From: Stenotrophomonas tumulicola
GTDB taxonomy: Bacteria; Pseudomonadota; Gammaproteobacteria; Xanthomonadales; Xanthomonadaceae
DNA length: 64,000 bases
Assembly: GCF_014117215.1 (NCBI RefSeq)
Contig: NZ_JACGXS010000002.1
Span: forward strand, 460,290 to 524,289
Direction of reading: 5' to 3'
Shown in pieces: positions 1 to 8,448 of the stretch (its first letter is position 1; every line of letters begins with the position of its first letter). The notes under the pieces are model-generated. The model was not told the origin of the DNA. It was given only the letters and a program-made list of their open reading frames with translations, and did no database searches. The translations under genes and the position numbers were made by a program.

Positions 1-686
1 CCGTTGGATTGCGTGCCGCGGGTGGTCAGCACCCATTCGGACGGCCGCTGTGGTTGGCGGGGCGGTGCCGCGTCCAGGCGTATGTCGTCGATCCAGCCGG
101 ATACGGGCGCACCTTCCGCGCTGGCCAGCTCCAGCTCCACTGCGACAACGCGGCGCCCACGCAGCGAAGGGTCGTCGCCCAGGCGCACGGCCTTGCGTGC
201 CCACTGCTGCGGATACAGGGTCTTCGAATCGCCCTGTGCACGGGCGCCCAGGGCGACGCCATGCTGGTCGCGCGCGGCACTGGTGGAGATCCGCTGTCCA
301 TCGTCCAGGCGCAGGTCCAGCGAGACATACGTGGAGGCCACGGTATCGCCGTGGACGATTTCCGGCAGGACCATCCACGACAGCGTGGTATCCGCATCGA
401 TCACCTGGTCGGCGTCCAGTACCACCTGCCGCGCGGCGCCACCGGCGCTGGCGTAGTGCAGCGCGTGCAGGCCGCTGTAGCCCATGTCGGCCTTGGCCGC
501 ATAGGGTGCGCTGGGGCCGGCGCCGACACGCAGTTGGATCGGTCCTTCGCTGCCGGTCGCCGGCGCCGGCTGCCCGGTTTCGAACGAGGTTGCCAGCGGG
601 GTCGCATGGGCAGCCGGGATCAGGGCCAGCGCCAATGCGATGGACAGTGGCGCACGGCGGGCACGGTAAGGCACGGACAGGGGCAT
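1..686 (-). CDS. Secreted GH92-type alpha-mannosidase, N-terminal part (runs off the left edge)
   Basis: Only the first 228 codons lie in the window; the frame is open to base 1. The start is the ATG at 684-686, preceded by a GGGAGGAG ribosome site. Residues 1-28 form a signal peptide (basic start, Ala/Leu-rich core, AHA end), so the product is exported. The following region (SFETGQP, then TYVSLDL, a DQHGVALG stretch and SKTLYPQQW) resembles the beta-sandwich domain that precedes the catalytic domain in GH92 exo-alpha-mannosidases. The catalytic domain is not visible, so enzyme activity is inferred. Two palindromes upstream suggest control by a sugar-responsive repressor. It could also be another secreted glycosidase with the same N-terminal module. 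Confidence 0.6.
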   Translation of the reverse strand, partial: MPLSVPYRARRAPLSIALALALIPAAHATPLATSFETGQPAPATGSEGPIQLRVGAGPSAPYAAKADMGYSGLHALHYASAGGAARQVVLDADQVIDADTTLSWMVLPEIVHGDTVASTYVSLDLRLDDGQRISTSAARDQHGVALGARAQGDSKTLYPQQWARKAVRLGDDPSLRGRRVVAVELELASAEGAPVSGWIDDIRLDAAPPRQPQRPSEWVLTTRGTQSN

Positions 687-748
687 TGCGTTCTCCTCCC
701 AGAGCAACATGAACCATCCTGCAACATGCACGTTGGCGCTGACAAGTG

Positions 749-768
749 AATTTGGTTCGATCCAAATT
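749..768. promoter_or_regulatory. Palindromic operator-like site upstream of the GH92-type gene
   Basis: AATTTGGTTCGATCCAAATT is symmetrical at 18 of 20 positions and lies 63 bp upstream of the mannosidase start. The central CG and dyad suit a LacI-type repressor, but no such gene is in the window. A related palindrome lies 40 bp further upstream. Confidence 0.5.
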
Positions 769-808
769 CGTGAAATGGCGGTTTTGCGATATTTCACGCC
801 CCTGGACA

Positions 809-820
809 TGGATCGATCCA
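809..820. promoter_or_regulatory. Second palindromic operator-like site (TGGATCGATCCA)
   Basis: A perfect 12-bp palindrome that shares the half-site GATCCAAA with the palindrome at 749-768; it continues as AAAT on the right. Two related dyads about 55 bp apart, centre to centre, would allow looping or cooperative binding. It also lies between the mannosidase gene and the divergent zinc-finger gene. Confidence 0.45.
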
Positions 821-923
821 AATCATGTCTGGCCCTCCACCAGCCCCTGCCGTGCCGCAAAGGCCCTGTGGCGGTGCAGATGCTAGAATCACAGGCCTCG
901 TACCTCCTTTCACGACGCCTGCC

Positions 924-1121
924 ATGAGCCATACCGCCACCGCTCCCGCCAACGCTGAAAAGCGTTACACCGTGCACCGCAGCGATCTTCCGCTGAGCTG
1001 CCCGACCCCGGAGATGGCGCTGTGGAACTCGCACCCGCGCGTCTACCTTCCGATCGAAGACGAGCCGAACGGCGAAGCCAAGTGCGCCTACTGCGGCGCC
1101 GTGTTCGTGCTGGCCGACTGA
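924..1121 (+). CDS. Small zinc-finger domain protein (zf-CHCC type)
   Basis: A 65-residue protein. The C-terminal half carries a CX2C pair (KCAYCGAVF) and an upstream Cys and His (LSCPTPEM, WNSHPRVYL), the pattern of the zf-CHCC family that also includes mitochondrial complex I subunit NDUFS6. Bacterial members are small, probably zinc-binding, and have no settled function. The ATG at 924 was chosen because homologous character begins there; longer readings add unrelated sequence. It is 16 bp upstream of the glycosyltransferase gene and probably cotranscribed with it and the O-antigen-ligase-like gene. Confidence 0.8.
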   Translation: MSHTATAPANAEKRYTVHRSDLPLSCPTPEMALWNSHPRVYLPIEDEPNGEAKCAYCGAVFVLAD

Positions 1122-1137
1122 CCGGAGCCCGCGCCCG

Positions 1138-2253
1138 ATGCGCCGATTGACCGTGGTGCAGCTGCTGCCGGCGCTGCATTCCGGTGGCGTCGAACGCTCG
1201 ACGCTGGAGATCGCCGCCGCGCTGGTTGCTGCCGGCCATCGCGCGCTGGTGGTGTCTGCCGGCGGCCGCTTGGTGGAGCCGTTGCTGGCCAGCGGTGCAG
1301 AGCACCTCACGCTGGATATCGGCCGCAAATCGCTGCTGACGCTGCGCCACATGCCAACGCTGCGGCGCTTGTTCGCCGAGGTCGGCGCGGACATCGTGCA
1401 CGCGCGCTCGCGGCTGCCCGCATGGCTGGGGCTGAAGGCGGTGAAAGCGCTGCCGGTGGCCGGACGCCCCCACTGGGTGACCACCGTGCATGGCCTGAAT
1501 TCGCCCGGTCGCTACAGCGCGGTGATGACCACTGGCGAGCGCGTCATCTGCGTGTCCGATACCGTACGCGACTACGTACGCCGGCATTACCCCGACGTGG
1601 CCGCCGAGCGCCTGCAGGTGATCCCGCGCGGGGTCGATACCGGCCAGTTCCCGCGCGTGGCGCGCAACGACCAGCGTCCCCGGCTTGCATTGGCCGACGA
1701 ACATCCCTGGTTGCTGGACGAAGCGGGGCCGCTGCTGCTGCTTCCCGGCCGCGGCACCCGGCTGAAAGGCCATATCCACGCGTTGCAACTGTTGGCCAGG
1801 GTGCGCGCGGCGGGAACCCCGGCACGCCTGTGGCTGCTGGGCACCGACGAGCCGGGCCGCGAATCCTACGTCAGCGAACTGCGCCAGCAGGCCCGCGTGC
1901 TGGGGGTCGATGCGGCGCTGCATATCAGCGTTCCCACCTCGCGCATCGCCCAGGCTTACGCGGCCAGTGACCTGGTACTGCAGTTGTCCGACAAGCCCGA
2001 GGCGTTCGGTCGCACCGTCGTTGAAGCGATCGCGGTCGGGCGTCCGGTGCTGGGCTGGGACCATGGCGGCGTGGGAGAACTGCTGCGGCAACTGCAGCCT
2101 TCCGGCGCGGTGCCGCTGGACGACATGGCGGCGCTGGGTGAACGCGCGCTGGCGCTGCTGGCCAATCCGCCTGCCTTGCCGTCCCGCATCCCGTTTACCC
2201 TGCAGGCCATGCAGCGCGACACGCTCCGCCTCTATGCCGACCTCACCAGCTGA
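1138..2253 (+). CDS. Glycosyltransferase family 4 (LPS/polysaccharide assembly)
   Basis: 371 residues, the usual GT4 (GT-B fold) size. The N-terminus has the glycine-rich acceptor-domain start (LLPALHSGGVERST), and the C-terminal half has the nucleotide-sugar region with the EX7E-like segment around KPEAFGRTVVEAIAVGRPV, typical of retaining GT4 enzymes. No membrane segment is seen, so it is likely a cytoplasmic or peripheral enzyme adding a sugar to LPS core or another glycolipid. The next gene, an O-antigen-ligase-like membrane protein, overlaps its 3' end by 20 bp, which supports a role in surface polysaccharide. Sugar specificity cannot be read from the sequence. Confidence 0.85.
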   Translation: MRRLTVVQLLPALHSGGVERSTLEIAAALVAAGHRALVVSAGGRLVEPLLASGAEHLTLDIGRKSLLTLRHMPTLRRLFAEVGADIVHARSRLPAWLGLKAVKALPVAGRPHWVTTVHGLNSPGRYSAVMTTGERVICVSDTVRDYVRRHYPDVAAERLQVIPRGVDTGQFPRVARNDQRPRLALADEHPWLLDEAGPLLLLPGRGTRLKGHIHALQLLARVRAAGTPARLWLLGTDEPGRESYVSELRQQARVLGVDAALHISVPTSRIAQAYAASDLVLQLSDKPEAFGRTVVEAIAVGRPVLGWDHGGVGELLRQLQPSGAVPLDDMAALGERALALLANPPALPSRIPFTLQAMQRDTLRLYADLTS

Positions 2254-3592
2254 CCATCACGGAGTGCCACCGGACGACCGTGCCGGTCGCTGGGCGCCAT
2301 GGTGGGTGCTGGCCTTCGTGGCACTGTGGCCACTGCCGGGCATTGCCGAAGGCGTGCTGGTGCTGGGGGCGCTATACGCTGCCACGCGCATGGTCACGCG
2401 CCGGTTGCAGGGGCATGCGCGCCTGCTGAGCCCGGCTGCATGGGCGCTGGCCAGCATCCTGTTCCTTGGCTATTGGCTGCCGCAGGCATTCTCCGCGCTG
2501 GATGCAGTGGACCCGTCCGCGGCATGGACCAAGACCGCCGCGGGCCTGCGCTATCTGCCCTTCATGTGGCTGGTGGCGATCGCGGTGGCTACGCCGCAAC
2601 GGCGCTCATTGACCTTGAACGGCCTGGCGTTGATCACCGCGGCCTGGACCGCAGATGCACTGGTGCAGGCAGTGGCCGGAACCAGCCCGTGGTTCTGGTC
2701 GTTGGACCAGCTGAAGCAGCTGACGGGTGGAGGTGCGCTGTGCAGCCCCGAAGAAACGGCGCTGGCTGATCGTCTCAGCGGGGCGCTGGGACCGTGCAAC
2801 CTCAAATTCGGCCAGGTCCTGGCAAGCCTGTCGCCGTTCCTGCTGCTGCCTGCAGCAGCGCGGCATGGGCGCATCGGCTGGCTGCTGGCGACGTTGGCGG
2901 TGGGCATCGTGCTGTTGCTGGCTGGCTCGCGCGCCTCCTGGATCACCTTCGCACTGGTGGTGGCCTATAGCGGCTGGCGCCTGCTGGGTGGTCGGCTGCT
3001 GCTGTTGCTGGCCTTGTTCGGCAGCCTGGTTGCGGCAGGATTGGCGGCCAGCGTGCCGCAGCTGCGCGAACGCGTGGCACGCACCGCGCAGGCCTGGGAG
3101 GGCAGCGACGACGGCATGGAACAGGCACTCTCGGGTCGTGGCCGCATCTGGGCAGCGGCCGGCTGCATGATCCAGGCGCACCCGATCAATGGAGTGGGCG
3201 CGCGTGGCTTCCGCGACGCCTACCCGGCGTGCGACGCGCAGGCCGGGCAGCAGGAGGTGTGGGGCGAGGGGCCAGCGTTGCACGCGCACCAGATCGTGCT
3301 GGAAATCCTCGCCGAGACCGGAGTGATCGGCCTGCTGCTGTGGCTGGCGGCTTTCGCCCAGGCATGGCGTGCATGGCGTTTCGCCCCGCCTGATGCCCGC
3401 GACCGTGCACGGCCGGCGATGCTGGCGCTGGCCGTCACGGTGTTCCCGTTGAACACCCATCTGGCGTTCCATTCCACGTTCTGGGGCGGGCTTACCGTGT
3501 TGCTGGCGGCGCTGTATGCCGGCAGCCTGTTCGCCCGGGACGGGGACAGTGCAGCGGGGCATGGCCCCGCTCTACCGAAACCACACGGATAA
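2234..3592 (+). CDS. O-antigen ligase family (Wzy_C/WaaL-like) membrane protein
   Basis: 452 residues with about ten to twelve hydrophobic segments, starting with WAPWWVLAFVALWPLPGIAE. A large loop at roughly residues 270-350 (after LLLAGSRASWITF) contains charged residues and a GVGARGFRDAYP element, followed by an H/E-rich stretch (HAHQIVLEILAETG) that is a hallmark of the Wzy_C ligase/polymerase family. These inner-membrane proteins transfer undecaprenyl-linked glycan to lipid A-core or polymerise repeat units. The start at 2234 overlaps the glycosyltransferase gene, suggesting translational coupling; initiation slightly downstream is possible. A REP-like hairpin lies inside the last codons (3552-3575). 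Ligase versus polymerase cannot be decided here. Confidence 0.75.
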   Translation: MPTSPADHHGVPPDDRAGRWAPWWVLAFVALWPLPGIAEGVLVLGALYAATRMVTRRLQGHARLLSPAAWALASILFLGYWLPQAFSALDAVDPSAAWTKTAAGLRYLPFMWLVAIAVATPQRRSLTLNGLALITAAWTADALVQAVAGTSPWFWSLDQLKQLTGGGALCSPEETALADRLSGALGPCNLKFGQVLASLSPFLLLPAAARHGRIGWLLATLAVGIVLLLAGSRASWITFALVVAYSGWRLLGGRLLLLLALFGSLVAAGLAASVPQLRERVARTAQAWEGSDDGMEQALSGRGRIWAAAGCMIQAHPINGVGARGFRDAYPACDAQAGQQEVWGEGPALHAHQIVLEILAETGVIGLLLWLAAFAQAWRAWRFAPPDARDRARPAMLALAVTVFPLNTHLAFHSTFWGGLTVLLAALYAGSLFARDGDSAAGHGPALPKPHG

Positions 3593-3618
3593 CTGGTAGT
3601 GACGGGCCATGCCCGTCA
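3552..3618. repeat. Head-to-head pair of GTAG-type REP hairpins
   Basis: The minus-strand copy (3552-3575) reads GTAGAGCGGGGCCATGCCCC and lies in the last codons of the ligase gene; the plus-strand copy (3596-3618) reads GTAGTGACGGGCCATGCCCG. Each is a GTAG head followed by a short GC stem around GCCATGC, matching the description of S. maltophilia SMAG elements. A decayed third copy lies at about 3678-3704. Confidence 0.7.
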
Positions 3619-3708
3619 ACCGCGCGCAGCGCGGCACATCGTCCGCAGCCGCATCCCCGCCGCCGCATGGACCCATCCGACGGAGGGGCCATGCCCGTCA
3701 ACCGCAGG

Positions 3709-4626
3709 TTACTGGTAGTAATCGCTGCGGCCACCGGGCTGGCGCTTGAAGCGCCGGTGGATCCACAGGTACTGGTCCGGCGCCTCGCGCACCATCTGTT
3801 CGATGGCCTGGTTCACCCGGGCCGTATCGGCTTCCACGTCCTGGCTGGGGAAATCCGCCAGTGGCTCGCCGATCTTCAGGTAGTAACTGCCGCCTTCGCG
3901 GCGATGGAAGTAGGGCACCACCGCGCACCCGGTCATGCGCGCCAGCTGGTGCGTCGCGGTGATGGTGGCGGCGGTGTGGCCGAAGAAGGGAACAAACACG
4001 GTGTCCTTGCCGCGCATGTCCTGGTCCGGCGCATACCACAGGAATCCGCCTTTCTTCAGGTGGCGTACCGTCGGGCGGATGTCTTCGTTGGCGTACATCG
4101 CCTTGGCATAGCGCAGCCGGCCGAATTTCACCGCCCATTCGTAGACCGGGTTGCGGTGCCTGCGGTACATGCCGGACAGCTCGACGTGGTCGCATAGCAG
4201 GCGCCCGCACATCTCCAGGGTCATGAAGTGCCCCGACACCAGCAACACGCCACGGCCCTCGGCCTTGAGCCGATGCAGGTGCTCCAGGCCTTCGACATGC
4301 ACCTTCGGTCGGATCGCATCGATGCTGCCCCACCAGGCGCGCGCGAACTCGAAGATGCCCACGCCCAGCGCATCGAAGCTGTCGCGCAACAGGCGCTTGC
4401 GCCAGGCATCATCCTTCTCCGGGAAGCACAGCCTGAGGTTGACCTCGGCAGCGCGCCGGCGGCTGCCGGCCATCCGCCATGCGACCGAGCCCACGCCGCG
4501 GCCGAGCGCACGCTGCAGCATCCAGGGCAGTCGTGCGACCGCGAACGCTCCCAGCATCACGACGAACATGGGCCAATGGCGCGGATCGCGCAGCGACGGA
4601 CGGGGGGCGGTAGTGGCATCGGACAT
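3709..4626 (-). CDS. lpxL: Lipid A lauroyl-type acyltransferase (LpxL/HtrB family)
   Basis: 305 residues, the normal length for late lipid A acyltransferases. A hydrophobic N-terminal anchor (FVVMLGAFAVARLPWML) is followed by the catalytic HX4E motif in SGHFMTLEM (around residue 137), then by conserved RHRNPVYEW and PDQDMRGKDTVFVPFFG segments seen in LpxL, LpxM and LpxP. The enzyme moves an acyl chain from acyl-ACP to Kdo2-lipid IVA at the inner membrane. It is divergent from waaA, which makes the Kdo-bearing substrate; the two starts are only 70 bp apart and probably share a control region. Whether it adds laurate or another acyl group, and whether lpxL or lpxM is the better name, is not settled by sequence. 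Confidence 0.85.
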   Translation of the reverse strand: MSDATTAPRPSLRDPRHWPMFVVMLGAFAVARLPWMLQRALGRGVGSVAWRMAGSRRRAAEVNLRLCFPEKDDAWRKRLLRDSFDALGVGIFEFARAWWGSIDAIRPKVHVEGLEHLHRLKAEGRGVLLVSGHFMTLEMCGRLLCDHVELSGMYRRHRNPVYEWAVKFGRLRYAKAMYANEDIRPTVRHLKKGGFLWYAPDQDMRGKDTVFVPFFGHTAATITATHQLARMTGCAVVPYFHRREGGSYYLKIGEPLADFPSQDVEADTARVNQAIEQMVREAPDQYLWIHRRFKRQPGGRSDYYQ

Positions 4627-4696
4627 GTTGTCATTCTAGCAATCCCCCGTGCCGGGGCCGCGTGTCTTTCCCGGGGGGCTCCCGTATCCTTCGGCT

Positions 4697-5998
4697 ATGC
4701 GCAAAGACCCCGTCGAATGGATCCTGCGCGGCCTGTACTCGGCCGTGCTCTACCTGTTGCTGCCGATCACGGTCTACCACCTGGTCTGGCGCGGCTTCCG
4801 GGTCCGCGAATACTTCCGGCGCTGGGACGAGCGCTATGCCTCCTATCCCGATTCCAGCTGCCAGCCGCGGGTATGGCTGCATGCGGTTTCGGTGGGGGAG
4901 GTCAATGCCGCTGCACCGCTGGTCAACGCGTTGCGCGCGCTGCGCCCGGACATCCGCTGGGTCATCACCACCATCACCCCGACCGGGTCGGAGCGGGTAC
5001 GCGCGCTGTGGGCTGATGCGGTGGACCATGTCTACCTGCCCTACGATGTCCCGGGCAGCGTGGGGCGCTTCCTCAACCACTTCCAGCCCAGCCTGGCGCT
5101 GATCCTGGAAACCGAGCTGTGGCCGAACATGCTGTTCGGTTGCCGCAGCCGGGGCATCCCGGTGTACATCCTCAACGCGCGGCTGTCGGCGCGCTCGTTG
5201 CGTGGTTACCGGCTGCTGGCACCCCTGATCCGCCGCGCGCTGCGCACCGTGACCTGCGTGGCGGCGCAATCGCAGGATGATGCGGCGCGCTTCATCCAGC
5301 TGGGTGCCACGCCGGCGCAGGTGCAGGCGCTGGGCAACCTGAAGTTCGACATCACCACGCCGGACGTGCAGCCGTTCGTCGACCAGTTCCACCAGCAGGT
5401 ACCGCCCGGTCGCCTGGCATGGATCGCAGCCAGCACCCACGAAGGGGAAGAACAAGCGGTGGTCGACCTGCATCGACGGTTGCGCCAACAGCATCCGGAA
5501 CTGCTGTTGTTGTGGGCGCCGCGCCATCCCGAACGCTTTCCGAAGGTGGAGGCACTGGCGCGCGAACAGGGCTGGAAGGTGGCTACGCGTCGCGCGCAAC
5601 AGTGGCCGCGGGCCGAAGACGATGTCTTCATCGTCGATACGCTGGGCGAGCTGATGTCTTTCTATGCCTGTGCGCAGGTGGCCTTCGTCGGCGGCAGCCT
5701 GCAGGCGATCGGCGGACACAACCTGCTGGAACCGGCGGCGGTGGGAACGGCTGCGGTCACTGGCCCCCACCTGCACAATTTCGCCGAGATATCGCGTCGC
5801 ATGCTGGAAGCCGGGGCCCTGCTGGTCGGGCAGGACGTGCAGTCGGTGGGCGAACATCTGCGGCACCTGCTGGCCGATGCGCAGGCGCGCAGGGACATGG
5901 CCCGTGCCGGCTGCGTACTGGTCAGCAATGGGCGCGGGGCGTTGAAGCGCACCCTTGCGCTGGTAGAACCCCATCTACCACCGGCGATCGGGTCGTGA
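4697..5998 (+). CDS. waaA: 3-deoxy-D-manno-octulosonic acid (Kdo) transferase
   Basis: 433 residues, typical for WaaA/KdtA (GT30). An N-terminal membrane anchor (LYSAVLYLLLPITVYHLVW) precedes the conserved VWLHAVSVGEVNAAAPLV segment, which holds the catalytic glutamate, then TTITPTGSERV and LPYDVPGSVGRFL. The C-terminal domain has VGGSLQAIGGHNLLEPAA, the CMP-Kdo binding signature. It attaches Kdo to lipid IVA at the cytoplasmic face of the inner membrane. The ATG at 4697 was chosen because the anchor starts there; upstream in-frame codons add residues without family character. Divergent lpxL acts on its product. One or two Kdo transfers cannot be told from sequence. Confidence 0.92.
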   Translation: MRKDPVEWILRGLYSAVLYLLLPITVYHLVWRGFRVREYFRRWDERYASYPDSSCQPRVWLHAVSVGEVNAAAPLVNALRALRPDIRWVITTITPTGSERVRALWADAVDHVYLPYDVPGSVGRFLNHFQPSLALILETELWPNMLFGCRSRGIPVYILNARLSARSLRGYRLLAPLIRRALRTVTCVAAQSQDDAARFIQLGATPAQVQALGNLKFDITTPDVQPFVDQFHQQVPPGRLAWIAASTHEGEEQAVVDLHRRLRQQHPELLLLWAPRHPERFPKVEALAREQGWKVATRRAQQWPRAEDDVFIVDTLGELMSFYACAQVAFVGGSLQAIGGHNLLEPAAVGTAAVTGPHLHNFAEISRRMLEAGALLVGQDVQSVGEHLRHLLADAQARRDMARAGCVLVSNGRGALKRTLALVEPHLPPAIGS

Positions 5999-6102
5999 TC
6001 AGCCCGGACTGCGCTTTTTAAGTCTTCTCCGATTCTCTGGATGACGCAGGCTCCCTAGCTTCAGGGGGGCAGCCGTTGGCTGCGTCCTCCACAGAGAAGC
6101 CG

Positions 6103-7065
6103 ATGCCTGTTTCCTACCTGGCGCCCGTCCGTAGCGGCGCGCTTGCTGCCCTGCTGCTGCCCATGTCCCTGATGGCCATGGAGCGTCCCGCCGACGCCGA
6201 TGCGCACCCGCGTTTCCTTGGCCCATTGGCCAGTGGCGGCCAACCGTTGCCGAAGGGCATGCTGAACGTCGAACCGTACCTGGTCACCACTCTCTCGACC
6301 AAGAGTTTCGACGGGGACGGCCATCGGCGCAGCAATGATGCGCCTGCGCAACTGGACGTGCTGGTGCCGATCAAATATGGCGTGACCGATCGCCTGACCC
6401 TGGGCACCACGCTGTCCGGACAGTACGACCGCGGGCCACGGGGTGGACGTGACGTCGTCCTGGGCGACACGTCCCTCAGCGCGCAGTACGCGCTGTACAG
6501 CGGTGGCGGGGCGCATCGCGCCGCGTGGGCGGCCACCGCACAACGCGGGCTGCCGACTGGACGCCATGACCGGCTGCAGTATGCGCGCCACGCTGGCAGT
6601 GGCAGCGGTGCACTGACCACCGGACTGTCGACCCAGGGCCAGGCCTATTTCCTCGATGGCATGCTGCGTGCGCGTGTCGATGCGGGGTGGCGGCTGCCGG
6701 CGAGCCATGCCGGGATCCACGGCAAGAGCGTCTACGGCACCGCAGCGGGGTTCACTGGCTGGGCGCGCCTGGGCAGCACGTTCAACTCCAGCGTGGCCGC
6801 CGAGTACAGCGTGCATCCGCAGTGGACCCTGGTTGCCGAGGCACTGTACGAGCGCGACCGTGGCGCCCGCGTTCGCGGCACGCTGGCCGACGGCACGGCG
6901 TTGGACCGGCAGGATCCCGCATCGTGGAGCCTGTCGGTGCTGCCTGCGGTGGAGTATCACTTCAACGACCAGGTCGGGATCATCGGCGGTATCCAGCTGG
7001 GCGTGGCCGGACGCAACACGGCGGCGATCATCGCGCCGCAGGTGGCAGTGAACGTTGCCTTCTGA
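6103..7065 (+). CDS. Outer-membrane beta-barrel protein (transporter-like), copy 1
   Basis: 320 residues with a signal peptide (residues 1-24, ending AMA or MAMERPADA) and a C-terminal Phe (NVAF), the usual end of an outer-membrane barrel. Motifs shared with the next gene include FLGPLASGG, LNVEPYL, DGDGHR, VPIKYGVTDRLTLGT and VAGRNTAAIIAPQVAVN. The overall pattern, an N-terminal NVEPY segment then alternating strands, suits the phenol-degradation meta-pathway (MetA-type) barrel family of unknown substrate. The ATG at 6103 has AGAGAAG just upstream. It is the first of a tandem duplicated pair; no neighbouring gene reveals a substrate. Confidence 0.65.
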   Translation: MPVSYLAPVRSGALAALLLPMSLMAMERPADADAHPRFLGPLASGGQPLPKGMLNVEPYLVTTLSTKSFDGDGHRRSNDAPAQLDVLVPIKYGVTDRLTLGTTLSGQYDRGPRGGRDVVLGDTSLSAQYALYSGGGAHRAAWAATAQRGLPTGRHDRLQYARHAGSGSGALTTGLSTQGQAYFLDGMLRARVDAGWRLPASHAGIHGKSVYGTAAGFTGWARLGSTFNSSVAAEYSVHPQWTLVAEALYERDRGARVRGTLADGTALDRQDPASWSLSVLPAVEYHFNDQVGIIGGIQLGVAGRNTAAIIAPQVAVNVAF

Positions 7066-7082
7066 CCCAGTGGCCACGCATC

Positions 7083-7109
7083 CGGTGGTGACGGGCCATG
7101 CCCGTCACC
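7083..7109 (+). repeat. REP-like hairpin between the two barrel genes
   Basis: TGACGGGCCATGCCCGTCA is a perfect stem around GCCATGC, preceded by GTGG instead of GTAG. It belongs to the same dispersed family as the other short GC hairpins in this window. Confidence 0.55.
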
Positions 7110-7307
7110 CAACGGTCCAGGCAGCCCCCCGGTGCGGTGAGGCGCGCGCATGCGTTGTGACCGGCTAGATAGCCACAGCATCTTGGTTCTCGCTCTTCCA
7201 TAAATCTTTTGATTGCTGTCTCCCCAACTTTCCGCATTCCGCTATGTGGGCGCCGCTCTTAGCGTCGATCAGGCAGGCAGATGCCTGCTGACTGGAGAGA
7301 AGACACC

Positions 7308-8276
7308 ATGCCGTATCACGCCATTGCATCGCGCCGAGCGGGCGCCAGGATGATCATGTTGCTGGGCGCCGCGATGGCCGCGCATACCGCTATCGCCGAA
7401 GAGGCGCCACGGTTTGCCGGTCCCCTGTTGAGCCCGGCGCCCCCACTGCCGGTAGGGGTGATCAACATCGAGCCCTACCTGATCCACAGCCAGGTACGTG
7501 GCATTTACGACGGTGATGGCAATCGAAAGGATGCCAGCGCTCCGGAGGGTTGGCACCTGGCGGTGCCGGTGCAGTACGGCGTGCATGAGCGACTCACGCT
7601 GGCGGCAAGTTTCAATGCGACCTACAACCGCGATGTCGAGGCGTCGCGCGCTTTCGACATCGGCGATACCACGCTTTCGGCCTTGATCGGCCTGTACAAG
7701 GGGCAGGGACCGGCGCGGCCTACACTGACGCTTGCGTTGCGGCAGAGCATTGCCACCGGCCACCATGATCGACTCGAGGATCGTCCCATTTCAGTTGCCA
7801 GCGGCACCGGCGTCGGCGCCACCAGCGTGGGCCTGCACGGCCAGGCGTACTTCATCGACGGCCGTCTGCGCATGCGTGCCAGCTCGTTGTGGCGCACGCC
7901 GGGGGCAAACGCCGGTGTGCACGGGCAGAGCGCATTCGGCACCCCGGCGGGCTTCGACGGACGGGTACGGCTGGGTGCGGCGATGACCAGCCTGATGGCG
8001 GCCGAGTACAGCCTGTCGCGCACCTGGGTGCTGGCTGGCGAGCTGTTGCATGAGCGCGAAGGCGAAAGCAGCGTGCATGGCACGCGCCCGGGTGATGCGG
8101 GGCGGGCGGAGTTCCATCGCCGTGATCCGTCCAGTTGGCGGTTCTCGGTGGTGCCGGCGGTGCAGTACCACTGGAACGACCATGTCGCGCTGGTAGCCGG
8201 TGCGCAGGTGTCGCTGGCCGGGCGCAACAGCACCGCAGTGTTCGTGCCGCAGGTAGCAGTGAACATGGCGTTCTGA
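7308..8276 (+). CDS. Outer-membrane beta-barrel protein (transporter-like), copy 2
   Basis: 322 residues, paralogue of the gene 240 bp upstream: signal peptide ending about AIAEEAP, then RFAGPLLSPAPPLPVG, INIEPYL, DGDGNRKDAS, VPVQYGVHERLTLAAS and a terminal AGRNSTAVFVPQVAVNMAF. The matching spacing along the full length shows a tandem duplication of an entire gene. The start at 7308 follows GGAGAGAAG. The last residue is Phe, as in barrel proteins. Expected location is the outer membrane; the substrate is unknown. The 242 bp between the copies hold one REP hairpin and an AT-richer stretch at 7190-7250 that could contain a separate promoter. Confidence 0.65.
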   Translation: MPYHAIASRRAGARMIMLLGAAMAAHTAIAEEAPRFAGPLLSPAPPLPVGVINIEPYLIHSQVRGIYDGDGNRKDASAPEGWHLAVPVQYGVHERLTLAASFNATYNRDVEASRAFDIGDTTLSALIGLYKGQGPARPTLTLALRQSIATGHHDRLEDRPISVASGTGVGATSVGLHGQAYFIDGRLRMRASSLWRTPGANAGVHGQSAFGTPAGFDGRVRLGAAMTSLMAAEYSLSRTWVLAGELLHEREGESSVHGTRPGDAGRAEFHRRDPSSWRFSVVPAVQYHWNDHVALVAGAQVSLAGRNSTAVFVPQVAVNMAF

Positions 8277-8448
8277 CGCCCACCCTTCGATGCAGATGAC
8301 ACGGGTAGAGCCGGGCCATGCCCGGCTGCCGTTGCAACGATCCAGTTTGAAGGCAGATGTCACGGCATCGCGACGGCTGGCTGGCAGCGTCGCCTGCTCC
8401 AGCTTCATCCGTTCCAGTGCCAGATGTACCGTGCCTGCCAGCACGCCC
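8277..8448. other. Intergenic stretch between convergent barrel and MFS genes, with one REP hairpin
   Basis: The segment holds a GTAG-headed hairpin (8305-8327, stem AGCCGGGC/GCCCGGCT). The rest shows no convincing gene or terminator. Confidence 0.5.

Noticed and set aside
910-2091. Long minus-strand open frame opposite the glycosyltransferase gene
   Set aside because: It is low-complexity (Gln/His/Arg-rich) and mirrors a clear plus-strand GT4 gene; typical shadow frame in high-GC DNA.
3678-3704. Third REP copy before lpxL as a separate element
   Set aside because: The left arm is degraded and the stem imperfect; reported with the neighbouring pair.
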